The notes: a model not told the origin generated them from the letters alone. 64,000 bases of DNA from Aspidiotus rigidus (GCA_035079385.1 JAVHKY010000010.1:3906001-3970000); one strand, 5' to 3'. Shown: positions 1 through 12,205, counted from the stretch's first letter. A program made the numbers and translations.

Positions 1-36
1 ATCTATTAATACGTACTATCTACCTACTGTATTATT

Positions 37-71
<35 letters not shown>

Positions 72-72
72 T
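37..72. repeat. (AAT)n microsatellite
   Basis: About eleven consecutive AAT/TAA triplets at the window edge. Simple repeat with no sign of coding. Confidence 0.9.
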
Positions 73-1433
73 GGTAATCAAGTTCTTACATGTAAAGTGA
101 ATATGACTGAATTACTTTTCGATCAGCGACAATGACGACACTCAACTTGACTAAAAAGTGGTAATAGCCAGAAATAATACTATTAAATTAATAATATTAT
201 AACGTCTTACTCAAAAATATACACGTAGTGTATGGCTGAAAATATCTAGAAGCGTTTATTTGGGAGGACTATTCCAGCGAGATCCGAGATCTCAAATGAC
301 AAAAAATAATTAACGATTCTCGGGTATGCAAAATAGAAACAGAGATCAAGATCTAGGCCAAAGAAATGAAAGAAAAGAAGAAAAAAAAAAAAGTACCTTA
401 TTTTGGTATTTTAAGCTATTTCACGAAACCAGAATCCAGAAATTCCAGAATCTATCATTTACCTTAGAGAAGGCTAGAACCAAAACCAGATAGTAGAATC
501 TGGAAGTATAATAAAAAAATTACAAAACGGTTCTCAGCTGACCTACAAATTGAAGAAAAGATGAGGCACGTTCTCTTTGATTAGAAAAGAAATCTGGTAT
601 CCTGAAGATCTTGAATATTTTACAATCAATATTGCAAACTCTAATTAGGTACAAATTTTTCTATTGAAATAAACTTAAAAGACAAGAAAAATAAAAAGAT
701 GAAAAAAAAATGAACAAAGCTTTCAGAAAATCTGGCCATTTTATGCGAATATTTCAATTCTCCTACAGAGTATCAGACTTGTGCTGAGACATGTACAGAA
801 ATTATGGAAAAATACAAAAAAAATAGCTCCTTTTATATTTTATTCTACAGAAAAAGAAAGAAAAAAAAAAAAAAACTAGCGAGGTATGTGAATAAAATGA
901 AAATATTTCAACTTTTTAAATATTTTTACTTTCTTTTTTTCTCTCTCTTCGTTCAGATTTGATATTTTCTGCGCACACATTTTGTTCTGGTTGTCTCTTC
1001 TCGTATCATCCCGGTAACTTTAAACCAATGTTCACGCGTATTTTTGTAAGTAAATGAGCAACCTAAATTTCATTTATTGTTAAATTTTTGAAAACTAAAA
1101 TATAATGAGCTTTATGAATATTTTTCTGATGAATAAAACAAAAAATAAAACAGGAGCTAGGCGTATCTCCTCCAGAGATATGAAGTGTTTCCGGAGACTA
1201 ATTAGCTGATGGCTCGCCCACTCTGAGCTTGTTTGCTTCTACTATAGCACTATAACCTAACAACTAATATAAGTCTTTGACTTTATCGATGATATTGATA
1301 AATTGGAAATCGATAGAAGGTATCAATTATCTTGATACGTACCATTGAATAATAGTGTTCGGAACTACCAATAGAGAGTATCGATAGTATCGACTTTTTC
1401 AAAAGAACTATCGGGACAAACAATAGTAGTAAT
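73..1433. other. AT-rich non-coding stretch
   Basis: No long reading frame, RNA gene or clear repeat end was recognised here. It is AT-rich with several poly-A runs (for example near 381-392 and 858-874). Several TATCGATA-like words near 1285-1400 recur near 2890 and 3700-3730, hinting that an older element may span 1348-3736 with later insertions inside it, but I could not define its termini. Confidence 0.5.
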
Positions 1434-1638
1434 CAGCGGCGGATTAACACGTAAGCGTGGGAAGCATTCGCGGAGGGCGCCAAGCACGGAAGGGCGCCGC
1501 AAGGCAAAAAATTGAAATTGTGTATGGTAATATTGCATCAGAATGCAGAAATGACCCGCAAAATAGAAGTTTAAAAAAATTTTAGGGGCGCCAATTTTCA
1601 TTTCGCTTACTACGTCAGACAGGGTTAATCCGCCCCTG
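1434..1638. mobile_element. hAT-type MITE (205 bp) with 8-bp target duplication
   Basis: The element starts CAGCGGCGGATTAAC and ends GTTAATCCGCCCCTG, so the two termini are inverted repeats matching at 14 of 15 positions. It is flanked on both sides by the identical octamer GTAGTAAT (1426-1433 and 1639-1646). An 8-bp duplication and CAG-type ends are standard for the hAT superfamily. The inside is non-coding and contains paired GGGCGCC words. It is non-autonomous. Confidence 0.85.
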
Positions 1639-1671
1639 GTAGTAATTGTGTTTAAAACAAGACTGGATGCA

Positions 1672-2849
1672 CCTCAGTATCCGGGTTTCTTGGTTCTTTT
1701 TGCTGTTACGTAACGGAAATTTATTTTTTAATTTTTTTCAAAAGGTCTGGAGCTTCTTTTCCTACCAAGATGTAGAGCTCAAGAGATCTCGATTTTTTCT
1801 ATGTCAAGATCTGGAAACCAAGAGATCTACATCTTTGTTCCACTCTGATCTGGAATCTCAGAGACTTAATATTTATATTTGTACGTACGGTAGGTATTAC
1901 GATTAAGGAAGTATCGAGAAGAAGAAACTTTTTTAAGAACTGTACAGAAATTTGAAAATGCGACGCAAAAATAAAATCATAGGTGACATAGAATATGTAA
2001 TACGTGCAGTATTGATCAAACGATATACATTATCATCAATATTGATGTTCGAAGACTATCTTGGTCACCTTGGTCACTCTTGACGAGGACTGTCCGAGAA
2101 ATAAAATTTGCCAGGCAAAAATTAAATCTCAAGAGACAGAGAATGATTGTATTGTATTACTTGAGTGACGTCACAACACATTTTCCGGTAAGAACTTTTT
2201 TGGGGCTCTTGCCTCTGGCAAGGCGAGAGACCCTATGCAATTGCGAAAAAAAAAAAAAAAAGTTCCCACCGGAGGATGTCATTTGAGTAATACATACATT
2301 CTCTGTTACTCAAGATTTTATTTTTGTATAGCAATTTCTAAATTTCAGGAAGTTTTTCGTTAAGATATACATTCTCTGTCTCTTGAGGTTTTATTTTTTC
2401 CTAGCAAATTTTATTTCTCGTACAGTCTTCGTCAAGAGTGACCGAGATAGTCTTCGAACATCAATATTGATGATAAGATAATGTACATTGTTTGATTAGT
2501 ACTGCACGTATTACATAATATTATTCTGCGTCACCTATGATTTTATTTTTGCATATTTTTCAAATTTTTGGACAGTCTTCAAAAAAGTTTCTTCTTGATA
2601 CTTCCTTATGATACGAGACCTACCATATGTACAAATATTAAGTCTCTAAGATTCCAGATCTGAGTGGAACAAAGATGCAGATCTCTTGGTTTCCAGATCT
2701 TGACATCGAAAAAATCGAGATTTCTTGAGCTCTATATACCTTAATCGGAAAAGAAGCTGTAGATCCTTTGAAAAAAATTAGAAAATAAATTTCCGTCACG
2801 TAACAGGTGATTAAAAAAAAAAAAAAAACAAGAGACCCGGATACTGAGG
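1672..2849. mobile_element. Foldback element with ~585-bp inverted arms
   Basis: The left arm, starting CCTCAGTATCCGGG at 1672, is repeated in inverted order to the right end CCCGGATACTGAGG at 2849. Blocks pair all the way in: 1769-1880 with about 2625-2745, and 2060-2145 with about 2365-2445, with the centre near 2260. The arms have diverged by substitutions and small indels, so this is not recent. No transposase is visible. The reading frames inside (for example 1646-1906 and 2080-2286) are chance frames. A single-arm copy lies at 13824-14293. Confidence 0.8.
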
Positions 2850-3177
2850 TTTTTTTTTCTCACAATTTCATAGGGGAGCCCCAAAAAATGGCGATAGTAT
2901 CGTCGACTGTTTGAAATTTTTTTGTTTTCTTGTCAAAATCACAAAATCTGTGCAAACTGACGAGTGAAAATTGAAAATGTGCGTGCCATTTCTATGAATT
3001 AATGTATCTCAGGAGATACCAGTTGTACCAAATACCTTCATTTAAGAAGAATACTGGAAACTCCTACCTTTCAATGTTGAGCGCTTTGTGGCAAAAGTTG
3101 CAACGCCACCTAGCGGCATGGAGGGTTTCAACAATGATAATACATGTCCTTAAATGGAAAATACGCGACTCTGGAAA

Positions 3178-3255
3178 AATTGAAGACCTCTCTGTGCGGA
3201 CATCCCATAAGAAATACATTGAGCGGACGCCCTTTTGACAGAAAGGTCCTCAATA
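3178..3255. repeat. Palindromic mini-element, copy A
   Basis: A short hairpin-type repeat starting AATTGAAGACC and ending GGTCCTCAAT around the core CCCATAAGAAATACATTGAG. The left arm is partly decayed. Better copies are at 36998-37083 and 38120-38204. The rest of 2850-3896 contains nothing else I can support. Confidence 0.7.
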
Positions 3256-3896
3256 TTGTAATAAATTTACAAAGAAGTATTTACATTTACAATTTGCGTA
3301 ATTTAATTAAATATAGTTTCAATTTTGACACTACATTTTTTCAGACCAAACAGATCTGATAATATTTCCATTTACACACCTTCAATCACACATCCGTAAT
3401 TAGTTCCCATCATATCCGCTATCACGCAAATTTGACAAGAGTTTCCAGTATTATTCTTATAGGGTATTTGGTTGTACAATGGGCATGGTACCAAGTTTTT
3501 ATGATTTTTTCTAGTTGCGTTCATCACATGGTGACACTGCAACTGTTGATAAATTCCTTGACAGGCTCTTTTAGAAATAAAGATCAGGAGAAAGGTATCT
3601 ACCCTACCTCTGTATAGATACTTTTCCCTTGATCGACATTTTTCATCCAGAAAACTGTCGCGTCTTTTGATAGTCTTGATAGTACCTTGGGAAAAATTTT
3701 GGGACTATCGATAGCATAGAACTATCGACACCCTATTGTAGAAAGTTTGACAAGAAAAAAGATGACGAGTATGATAACAAAACAAGGGACTAGGGAGCCC
3801 CAATGTCAAATGGCAAACAATAAATTTTTACAAAACCATTTGCTATTTTTTAATATCTCCTCTTATTATTGTGCAATACTAATGTTTAGTTGGCTA

Positions 3897-4786
3897 TATA
3901 CACTTTGCGCAAATGCAGACGAAAAACTTGCGGAAAGTGGGAAGCATTTTGCGCACATGTAAGAAACAGTTTACACTGACAGTTTGCGCAAACGAAGTGA
4001 ACAATAGCGAGCGAGGTGAATCGGGATGATGTTATAATTTTGTGAAATAATCTTCGTACTCCGAAGATGGCTAAAAAGAATACTCGTATGTACACGCTAG
4101 GTGAATGGAGTCGGTGAATCTAGGTCAATCCTGGTTTAGACGAATTCAAAGCGATAGACCTGTGCTATGCAAATACATTTCTGAAGATTCTGAAGTCGGT
4201 AAATGGCTGAAATGTTTCTTTGCCTTACCCTACCTTTGACCAAATGACGTTCTAAAAGGCTTTGCCACCCTCATGAATATTGTTCCAGCACCCAACATTT
4301 CTAAAGATTTCACCAATTACGTCAATGTGGACATCTCCACCAAGTTTTGCTCCATGGACCAATAATCCCGCCGATTGTTTTCACCGTCATTACAATGCTT
4401 CATTCTACTCACCTTATCCAAATATACACACGGTGGTATCACATTTATTAGAAATACAGACCGAGACCGACCTGAAGCTCAGGTCAATATTCAATTATCA
4501 GTGGAAGAGCGTCTACAGTGATAAAGTCGACTTCCTCATACATACTTACACTCGCTTCACCAGAAATGAAATTGACGTGCTAAAATACTTAGGCACTATT
4601 GGTTACAGATGCCACACAAATCGTCGCCTCATATAATTTTCGGTCTGTTATTTATTTATTTATTTATATGCAATGCATAGCCATACACGCCTGTAATTGC
4701 AGACAGTCCTAAGCGGGAAATGTTCGTCTATTTTTGCGGAAAATGTACGCATTTTCGGTCCTGTTTGCGCAAAGTGAATTTACCGG
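3897..4786 (+). mobile_element. Mutator-like (MULE) DNA transposon remnant
   Basis: The left end carries CACTTTGCGCAAA (from about 3900) and the right end carries the inverse TTTGCGCAAAGTG (about 4767-4779), with further matching GCGG and GCATTTT words inside each end. Between them, 4280-4636 encodes a fragment resembling the C-terminal part of MULE transposases. I see no matching target duplication, so the exact limits are approximate. Confidence 0.5.
4280..4636 (+). pseudogene. MULE transposase C-terminal fragment
   Basis: A 118-codon open stretch. Its middle carries the pattern typical of the C-terminal region of MULE transposases: asparagines followed by a Phe-His-Arg-His-Tyr-Asn block, then Pro-Asn-Ile-His and a hydrophobic helix ending in Leu-Glu-Ile-Gln (roughly residues 33-65). 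The catalytic DDE part is missing upstream, so this is a dead fragment. The assignment rests on remembered family patterns, not a search. Confidence 0.5.
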
Positions 4787-5257
4787 TTTAGTTCCCACGC
4801 TTCATTGCAATAGGCAAGTGAACCTTATTGCGCATTAAAATTTTGTTGCGCGATAAAATATGTTATACGTGTCGCAACAAACCGCGGTAAGTAAGCATGA
4901 GTATTTCACAATAATAAGAGAAGATATGGACCGTATTTTTTCAAAACCCTAAAACAGTCTTATCTCAGTTTACTGTTTGTGTTCAAAATAAAAATTTTAC
5001 TCCATAGGACATGTGTTATTATGTAAAAACCAGAAATAAATAAGAAACCGCAGAAACATTTGCGAATACCTTAGGACTTACAGATTCTGAATATAAACTT
5101 CAAATTTCTTATTTTTTTTCTTATATTGAAATAATGGCAAATGATCGAAAAGTTCCCATGCCTTTTTTCTGGAAATCAATAATACGTTTGAACAAATAAG
5201 ATAATTATGCAAACAAATATAGGTGCATTTGCTTACAGTTACTCAGTCTGAAGAGGG

Positions 5258-5851
5258 GCATTTAATATTTATAAATTAAATTAATTGAAATTAAAATAAT
5301 ACATTTTATTTTATGATTAAATTTATATTAAAATTTTTTATTTAAAATTATTAAGATAAGTTAATAATTTAATTTATATTAATATAAATTTTTAATTATA
5401 ATTAATTTTAAAAATATTAAAAATTTTAATAAAATATATTTTAAATTAATATAAAAATTATTATATATAATAAATTTTATTTTATGAATTTAACAAAAAT
5501 TTGTTTATTAGTTTATTAAAAACATATTTTAATGATTATTGATAATAAATATTAAAAATATTCCGCTCAATGATTTAGATAATTAAATTGCTGTAATATA
5601 TTGATTATACAAAGGTAGCAAAATAATTAGTATTTTAATTGACTACTGGAATTAATGAATAAATGAATAAAAATTTTATTAAATAAAAATATAAAAATTA
5701 TTTTTAAATTTAAAATAATTTAATATTTATTAAAGACAAAAAGACCTTGAAAATTTTATTTAATAAAATTTATTTTGTTTCTTAAATTTTATTGGGGTAG
5801 TAGAAATTTTTTTTTTTTGTTATATTTTTATTAAATTTAAAATTACTTTAA
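5258..5851 (+). pseudogene. rrnL: NUMT: nuclear copy of mitochondrial large rRNA (rrnL)
   Basis: This stretch is over 80% A+T and carries the conserved landmarks of insect mitochondrial 16S rRNA in the right order. These are a TACAAAGGTAGCAAAATAAT block near 5609, a TTTTAATTGACTACTGGAAT-type block just after, an AAAGACAAAAAGACC block near 5733, and ATTGGGGTAGTAGAAA near 5790. The sense strand is plus. It is flanked by ordinary nuclear sequence and stops abruptly before 5852, so it is an inserted fragment and not the mitochondrial genome. Outer limits are judged from the change in composition. Confidence 0.85.
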
Positions 5852-5890
5852 GGCAAATCCGAACTTACCGGCAAGCATAATGATCTAGGG

Positions 5891-6117
5891 TGCGGCAAAA
5901 GTCGGTTTCCCAATTTGCATCAAAAAAGAAAAGAAAAGAAAAGAAAAGAAAAGAAAAGAAAAAAATAAATAAATAAATAAATAAATAAATAAAAGTACGT
6001 ATACAAAACTTTTAGAAGTTTTCGAGAAAAAAAAAAGTTTGGTACACGTACTTTTTTTTCTGTTTTTTTTTTCTTTTTTTTTTCTTCGATGCAATTGGGA
6101 AACCGACTTTTGCCGCA
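5891..6117. mobile_element. TIR MITE with ~30-bp inverted ends and simple-repeat core
   Basis: The left end TGCGGCAAAAGTCGGTTTCC (5891 onward) continues for about 30 bp and is mirrored at the right end, finishing GACTTTTGCCGCA at 6117. The core holds an (AAAAG)n run (about 5929-5961), an (AAAT)n run (about 5963-5993) and a smaller palindrome around AGTACGT/ACGTACT. No target duplication is evident. Confidence 0.75.
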
Positions 6118-6229
6118 TTGAAGAACAACAAATAGTATTGTATTGAGCGTCAAAAATACCTCTAGAAATACCTTCAGTATCTATGTATTGTGTGTGTTAT
6201 ACATGACCTTGGGAAAGATTACCGGGAAG

Positions 6230-6600
6230 TGTTGGTCTTGTTGTTGATCTCACTGGTGATGGTGTTGTTGGTAAAGTTGTTGTTGTCAACATCCTTAACA
6301 CATATTAATGTTGCTTGTGTTGTTGTTGTGGATGTTGTTGGTATTAATAATGTCTGTGTTGTTATTGTGGATCAGAACACATAACACAATAAAACAAAAA
6401 TACCGCAGTTGTAAATTTAATTTATTTAAGGTAGAAATGTTTCTATACCTTACATTAATCAAATTTGCGACTCTGTATTTTTGTTTTTTCTGTGTTTACA
6501 TGTTCTGTTGAAATGTGTCGCACCACTATGGAACAGATCAAAATTGTTGTTGATATTGTTGTTGTTGGTGTTATTGTTGGTGTTGATGGTGGTGGCCAGA
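6230..6600. repeat. GTT/TTG-rich low-complexity blocks
   Basis: Two blocks, about 6230-6375 and 6545-6595, are dominated by degenerate GTT/TTG triplets. They give valine/leucine-rich open frames that are artefacts of the repeat. Confidence 0.75.
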
Positions 6601-9237
6601 ATGCGGCGCGGTGAGGATTCAGCTCCCTTTAAACTAGTTTGATGAATTGTCTTCTACTTCTTTTTCTGTCTTTTCTGTCAGAAGATAATTTAGTATACCA
6701 GTCTATCATGTTTGTCTTTTTCCATTTTGATGATGCAAGAGTTTTGCAGAAACATTCCCTGCCCCAAACACTACAAGGAAATATGAAATATGATCTTTAC
6801 TTCCTGCAAATGAACAAAACGTCATTTTACTCTTGACTTTTTTGTTCTTCTATGTGCTGGCCAGTGCACTTGGTCCTAATGTATCCTCGCGTTAGTGTTA
6901 CAGCTGTACTTCTTAATGGTATATTATTTCTGTAATGAATTAGAAACTATTGGCAGTGGCATTTCTAAATCACATGTTGACTCCTTTTTTTTTAAGGGGG
7001 GAGGGGGAGATATAAACCCGAGTTGTATCCTGTTTGGATTCACTCATGATGTGTGTTGCTTCAAGCATCCATGGTTACTAATGGAAGTTCTGGTGGCCGA
7101 GCTAAAAGCTGGGTTGAGCTTCACGACTCGTGAGACAAGCTGCTCCTCTTCCCGTTCTTGAAGAAAGACTACCAAACTTCTATACTTGGTAGAAAATGCG
7201 CCCTATGCTCCCAAATATTGATTTTCTTAAGCTTGATAATTTGAATCAAAGAAAAGAATAATAGAAAAAATACAATTTCGAATCAATAGAGCCTTTTCCT
7301 CGTAGGTGTTCCTTAATTTACATCAGCGACTACTGACCACAAAAGATGTGACCTTCTAAGAGTACTTGTCAGCTCACTCAATTTGTGCATATCATCGAGT
7401 AGATACTCGAATTACCCCTCGCGCTTGACAAGTCACCAGGTTTTCCGCATCGCACAAAATCCGAACACACGCGGGCTCATTCTTGAACACATAACAAATA
7501 TTTACACCGCGTCAACTTTTAAATAATACTCATTATCATTTTTAAATGTGTACATTTCCGTTCACACTCGTAGCCAATAAATAGAAATTTACTTATATCG
7601 AGGATGTTCTCTTCGGGTGAATTTATGCCCGCGGCATCACGCCGGGAATCGATTCAATCAAATCCCAATCCAAATAAAGTAAAGTACCTACATATGCGAG
7701 TACGGTACAGAGGCTAAGAGAAGATTTTACGTAATCTTCTTTGCGATGTCGATGTTGTCGCTAGATCGGTGTGTGGTGTGACGACGTTACATTAAAAGTA
7801 ACCAGTAATCATTACCTAACAAAGTTTTTCAAAAGAAAATATTACTGTCGTAGCCTATACGTTGGATATGCAGTAAATTCAAACCGATGAGGTCGTCTCT
7901 TCCATTTGTATTTACGCTTCTTATTATTATTCTCGTCGAGTATAGACGACGTTGTACGACCGAGAGAGCTCTAAAACTTTATTCAATTAACGAATGTATA
8001 GAAATAAACAATAGGTTATCAAATCGAGGCGCGATAGGTTCACAGCCGAGTCAATATCAATCTCGTATAAAAATTAATTCGCGGCAGGATGTTGCAGGGC
8101 TGTCGTTATTTTTGGGTATACCTCATCGCGGTACCTACTTCGTGCTGTTAGGCGCTTGCGCGTATATACTTTGTACAAAACGGGTATAATAGCCTCGCCT
8201 CGCCGGTGAGAATCTTCTCTCGATAAGAGGTAAAGGTAGAAGAAAGACAGAGAAAAGATACAGATAGAGGGAAACGAAAAATCTTGCAGAATCTTAAACC
8301 GATTGCCGTAAGAGGAAAAAGTTGAAGCCGGGTGAGTTTGACTGGCAGCCGATTAGATAACTTCCGTTACCCGGAAAACGAATCGTCGAAATAGTAATGG
8401 AAATTTACGCGGCGATAAAATTTTCAATAGAGATTCAGAACCTTGAAGATAAATTCGGAAAAGTTTGCTAGGTATTGATGTGATAAAGACTACACAAGCA
8501 CTTCGATCCAACATTTTTCATTTCTTGACGAAGTGAGGCGATCGAGTTATCTCCGAAAATGGTGGATCATTATGCATAAAGGAGCACGATCAATTCCACC
8601 TTGACCTCGTGTGAAATAGAGGCAGGGTCTTCTGGCCACGCTTGCCATATTGTAAAGAAGGATAAAAGCACAAACTATGAAGTATGAAATAATCACGCGC
8701 ACAAACAATCCACAAACGATTCCATTCCAATTTTAGTCAGTTCAGTCATACGCTAGCGTCTTCCCGGCCTCTCCTCCTTCAAATTGAAGGCATTCTTGTT
8801 GTGCTGGGCCAACAATATGCAATGTTCCACTAACATACACAAACAATAAGACATGTCCTGTGTGAAATGGACAAAAAAGGAGGGGGAGGAGGATCATGTC
8901 ACCCAACTCTCCCCTTGAATTCCGAGATGTAGTGAGAAGCGTAAATGCTGAAAAATAAAGCAACAACAGACACAAACGGTGCATAATCAACCTGACCCTG
9001 ACCTCGCAGGAAATAGTCTTTGGGTGGCTGGTGCTTCTCGTCTCCTCTTTCCATATTATGAGAAGGAGAGATATGCACCATCGAGCAGAAACAACGCACT
9101 TACAATTTCGCCAACTTCACCTAATTTAGTTACGAGGGGTGAGAGGGGGGCTAGTGTCATTTCAGGCTCCGCACGTGACACGGTATTTTTCATGCGAAAG
9201 AGTGGAACACAATATATACTGTATGGAACTCGAAACA
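6601..9237. other. No gene recognised; mixed unique sequence
   Basis: This stretch is less AT-biased between about 7300 and 8500 and contains a 100-codon frame at 7887-8189 (plus strand) whose first 17 residues are hydrophobic like a signal peptide. I found no homology pattern or clear splice partners for it, so I do not call it a gene. Two partly similar segments (about 8590-8670 and 8980-9075) suggest an old local duplication. Confidence 0.4.
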
Positions 9238-9245
9238 CTTATAAC

Positions 9246-9745
9246 TAGAGACCGGATTTTTTGGCATGAATAATGAGAAATTTGGTATTTTTCGGCACAA
9301 ACAAAAAAATGAAAAAAATACAAAAAGAATGATTGAAATGCATGCAGAACTAACTCAAACAGTATTTTGGTAATTAAATGTTTTTCAAGATTCTCGTGAG
9401 TAAAATTGTAACGGCGATCAGTCAGTATGAGTGAGATTAGATTATTCACAACAGCGTTGAGTTTATGACTCAGCCGATGGTAGTATGAGAATAAAGTATC
9501 ATTTTGCTCTTTTCTCGTTGATGTTAACATATAATTGAAGTTTAACCTCTTTTTTCTCTCTGGTATTTCTTTACTTCAGTAATTTCACTACCTTTTGGCG
9601 CATTATTTGGCATTTATACTCGTTTTTGGCATTTATTCCCTTTTTGGCATTTTTGGGTACAATAAAATTTTTTACTTGTATTTGGTTTTCATGCTTCCCG
9701 CCCTTCAGGAAATGATTTGACAAATGCCATCGGATCCGGTCTCTA
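9246..9745. mobile_element. hAT-type element (500 bp) with perfect 8-bp target duplication
   Basis: The ends are TAGAGACCGGAT and ATCCGGTCTCTA, perfect 12-bp inverted repeats. The octamer CTTATAAC flanks both sides (9238-9245 and 9746-9753). Subterminal GGCATTT/GGCATTTTTGGC words repeat several times near the right end and once near the left, as expected for transposase-binding motifs. No transposase is encoded. Confidence 0.85.
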
Positions 9746-9753
9746 CTTATAAC

Positions 9754-10866
9754 CAATGAAATTGAGGAAAAAACGGACATTACAAAATGGAGGAGGTTGT
9801 TCACGCCACTGATCTACTACCCTCAGAAAAGTTTTTTGTGAACACTGATATTTTCAAATTTTTATTAAATTCCCTCTATTTCCCCATCCACTTCTCTCAA
9901 CCCAAAAAAATATGTTTCATTTCCCTTGTTGAAGTGGGTATGTAGTCATGAGACGTCTCTCCTTTTCTCTCCTTGAAATTTTTTGCGATAAGCTTAGGAG
10001 CTTGAACTGTTCAACGAAAATTTCCTCCCTCCGCTACCTTCAAGTTACGAATCACATTTTATATTGAAAAATAGAAGGACCAAATGTATACCTACAAAAA
10101 TAATGATTCAATTTCGCATTTCCTTCTACGGGTTTACCATGCATCGAGAAAACCTATACAAGACGCAGATTTGTTCCGGCAATAATAATAATAAATTAAT
10201 TTCTCGATACCGAGTACCAACATAATGTACATTCATGTACCTAGGTATTTCTCTTTCAAAATATATACCTACGAATAACGGCTTATCTGGTAGATGTATA
10301 CGTGACTGCGATTACAGGATTACAATGAACCGTTTTGAGAAAACACGTAATAAACTTCTTAGTTTAGTGTCAAATATTTCGAAAGAGAGGCCTATACGAG
10401 CTACAAAGAACCTCACGCAGTAAGGCAATCAAAATAGAATGATCAATTAGCGAGAATTTTGCCGCCTGAACTTATAATTCTCTGCTAAAAGTGGGAATAG
10501 GAACTCTTTGCAGCCTTAAGTTGTGCAGTTCGAAGAATCCCAGGGCGTTACCGGATAAAATTCTTTTAATTCTTTTTTTTCTTTGTCAATAGGAAATTTA
10601 TTTATGGGGGTTTATTTGGAAAATTGTCCGCCATCCGTTGTCTTTCCGGCAATGAGCCGTTTCTCCAACTTTTCAAGCCAGGATGTCAGGGGTGATAAGT
10701 TAATCATAATTAGATTTTGATTGGCTGTTTGCTTCCAGGTCTTAAACTATTCATCAGCTTTTTTGTTATTTCATTGGCTTCCCAGTGATTGGCTTACTGC
10801 TTCTAAAAAACTTGAAAAATATCGAAGAGGACGACGGCTTCCTTAAGGATATCAAACGAAGAAGAC
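9754..10866. other. Non-coding, nothing recognised
   Basis: AT-rich sequence with a short ATA/AAT run near 10180-10200. No gene, RNA or clear element end was seen. Confidence 0.5.
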
Positions 10867-11026
10867 AGGGAACCTGTTCTATGGGTTGAAAAATAATACA
10901 TTATATGACCCACTTTGGAATTGCCCCTTCAAGTAACTAGACTGCAATGCTCAAAATACCATAAGTCCCCCTTTCAATTGTATATTACGATTCGCAGGTT
11001 GAAATTTTTCCAAGTCCCCCTCCGAT

Positions 11027-12105
11027 CATGTTATGCTAATACTGGTAAAGATAAAATTGATAAAAAAGAAGTAATAAATTATACCATTAATATGTGATGA
11101 AAAAATAATAAAATTTACTGATATATTATTTTGATTAATATTAGAGGCAGGTAAAGTGTTCATCCTGTATTAATATTATTAGAAAATAATAAGTTAGTTA
11201 ATAATTATTACTAATAGAAAAGGAAATAATAATCAAAATCTTGAATTATTTATTCATGGGTAAATTAGATCTAGGACGATAACAAAATTGAAATATTTGT
11301 AATCTTATCATTTTTTGTTCAATCAATAACAAAAATCCTATTTTAATTTTTATGAATGAAATTAAAATTAATGATTCAATTTACCTACTATCAATTCCTT
11401 TTTTAATTCTAAATTCAAATTATAATTACCAAAATTTTCCAATTCAATAACACTATGTTTCAACTTATTCAATGATTTTGAATTGACAGGCAATATGTAT
11501 TTATATTAAAATTAAAATTCGATCAGAATATAATTTTAAATTTTTCTAATTAATTTTATTAAATAAATTATAATCAATTTAAATTTATTTATTAATTTCA
11601 AGTATTGATTTAGTATTAATTTAATTTTAAATTAATGAAATAATTGTTTATTATTATTTTCAATTATCATACATAGTTCAAATATTTTAAAATTGATTCA
11701 TAATTTTTAGAATTTTTAAATGAATTCATCAATAAAGTTATCAGTCTTTATATTTATTATATCTGAATTACTATTTTTTCCTGTTTTTTTTTTAATATAT
11801 ATAATAATATATATAATGAAATAATAAAAAATTTTGTAAAATACACAATCAATTTAATTAATTTAAATATGGTTATTAACAATAATAATAGTAATAATAA
11901 TAAAATCATTTTATTAATTTAAACATTAATCATTAATAAATAAAAAAAAAAAAATTCCAATTCATTTAATATTATTATTTATTAAAAAATTAATTATGAA
12001 GATTCAAAATTATATTTAGAATTTAAAATTAAATCGATAATATATTTAATTATTAATTTTAATTCTATTAATATTAATATTAATATTAGAATAGGATTTA
12101 AATTT
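11027..12105 (-). pseudogene. cox1: NUMT: nuclear copy of mitochondrial cox1 region
   Basis: Read on the minus strand, the part between about 11027 and 11480 follows COX1 in order, with frameshifts. It has a block like FPRMNN-SFWLL, then TGWTL-P with TGA at the tryptophan, then NNISV-F-IFS, then ITSFLSILSLPVLA ending at 11027. About 40 residues expected between the last two blocks are missing, so it carries an internal deletion. The part above 11500 is equally AT-rich and probably also mitochondrial, but I cannot assign it to a gene. It is a dead copy. Confidence 0.75.
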
Positions 12106-12113
12106 GGACTCTC

Positions 12114-12205
12114 GAGCTACATATGGTAGGAGGGGGACTTGGAAATATCATATATTGCTCGAGAGTAAACATTTCTCCAAGTCCCCCTCCTACCATATGT
12201 AGCTC
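12114..12205. repeat. Perfect 29-bp inverted repeat
   Basis: The arm at 12114-12142 (GAGCTACATATGG...GACTTGG) is exactly repeated in inverse orientation at 12177-12205. It consists of two copies of the family's ~45-50 bp unit in head-to-head orientation. Confidence 0.9.

Noticed and set aside
7887..8189. 100-codon frame with signal-peptide-like start
   Set aside because: Only the first residues look protein-like; the rest lacks family resemblance, and no convincing downstream exon was found.
5258..12105. Mitochondrial contig or contamination
   Set aside because: Both mitochondrial-like segments are bounded by nuclear repeats, are on opposite strands and far apart, and the cox1 copy is frameshifted and deleted.
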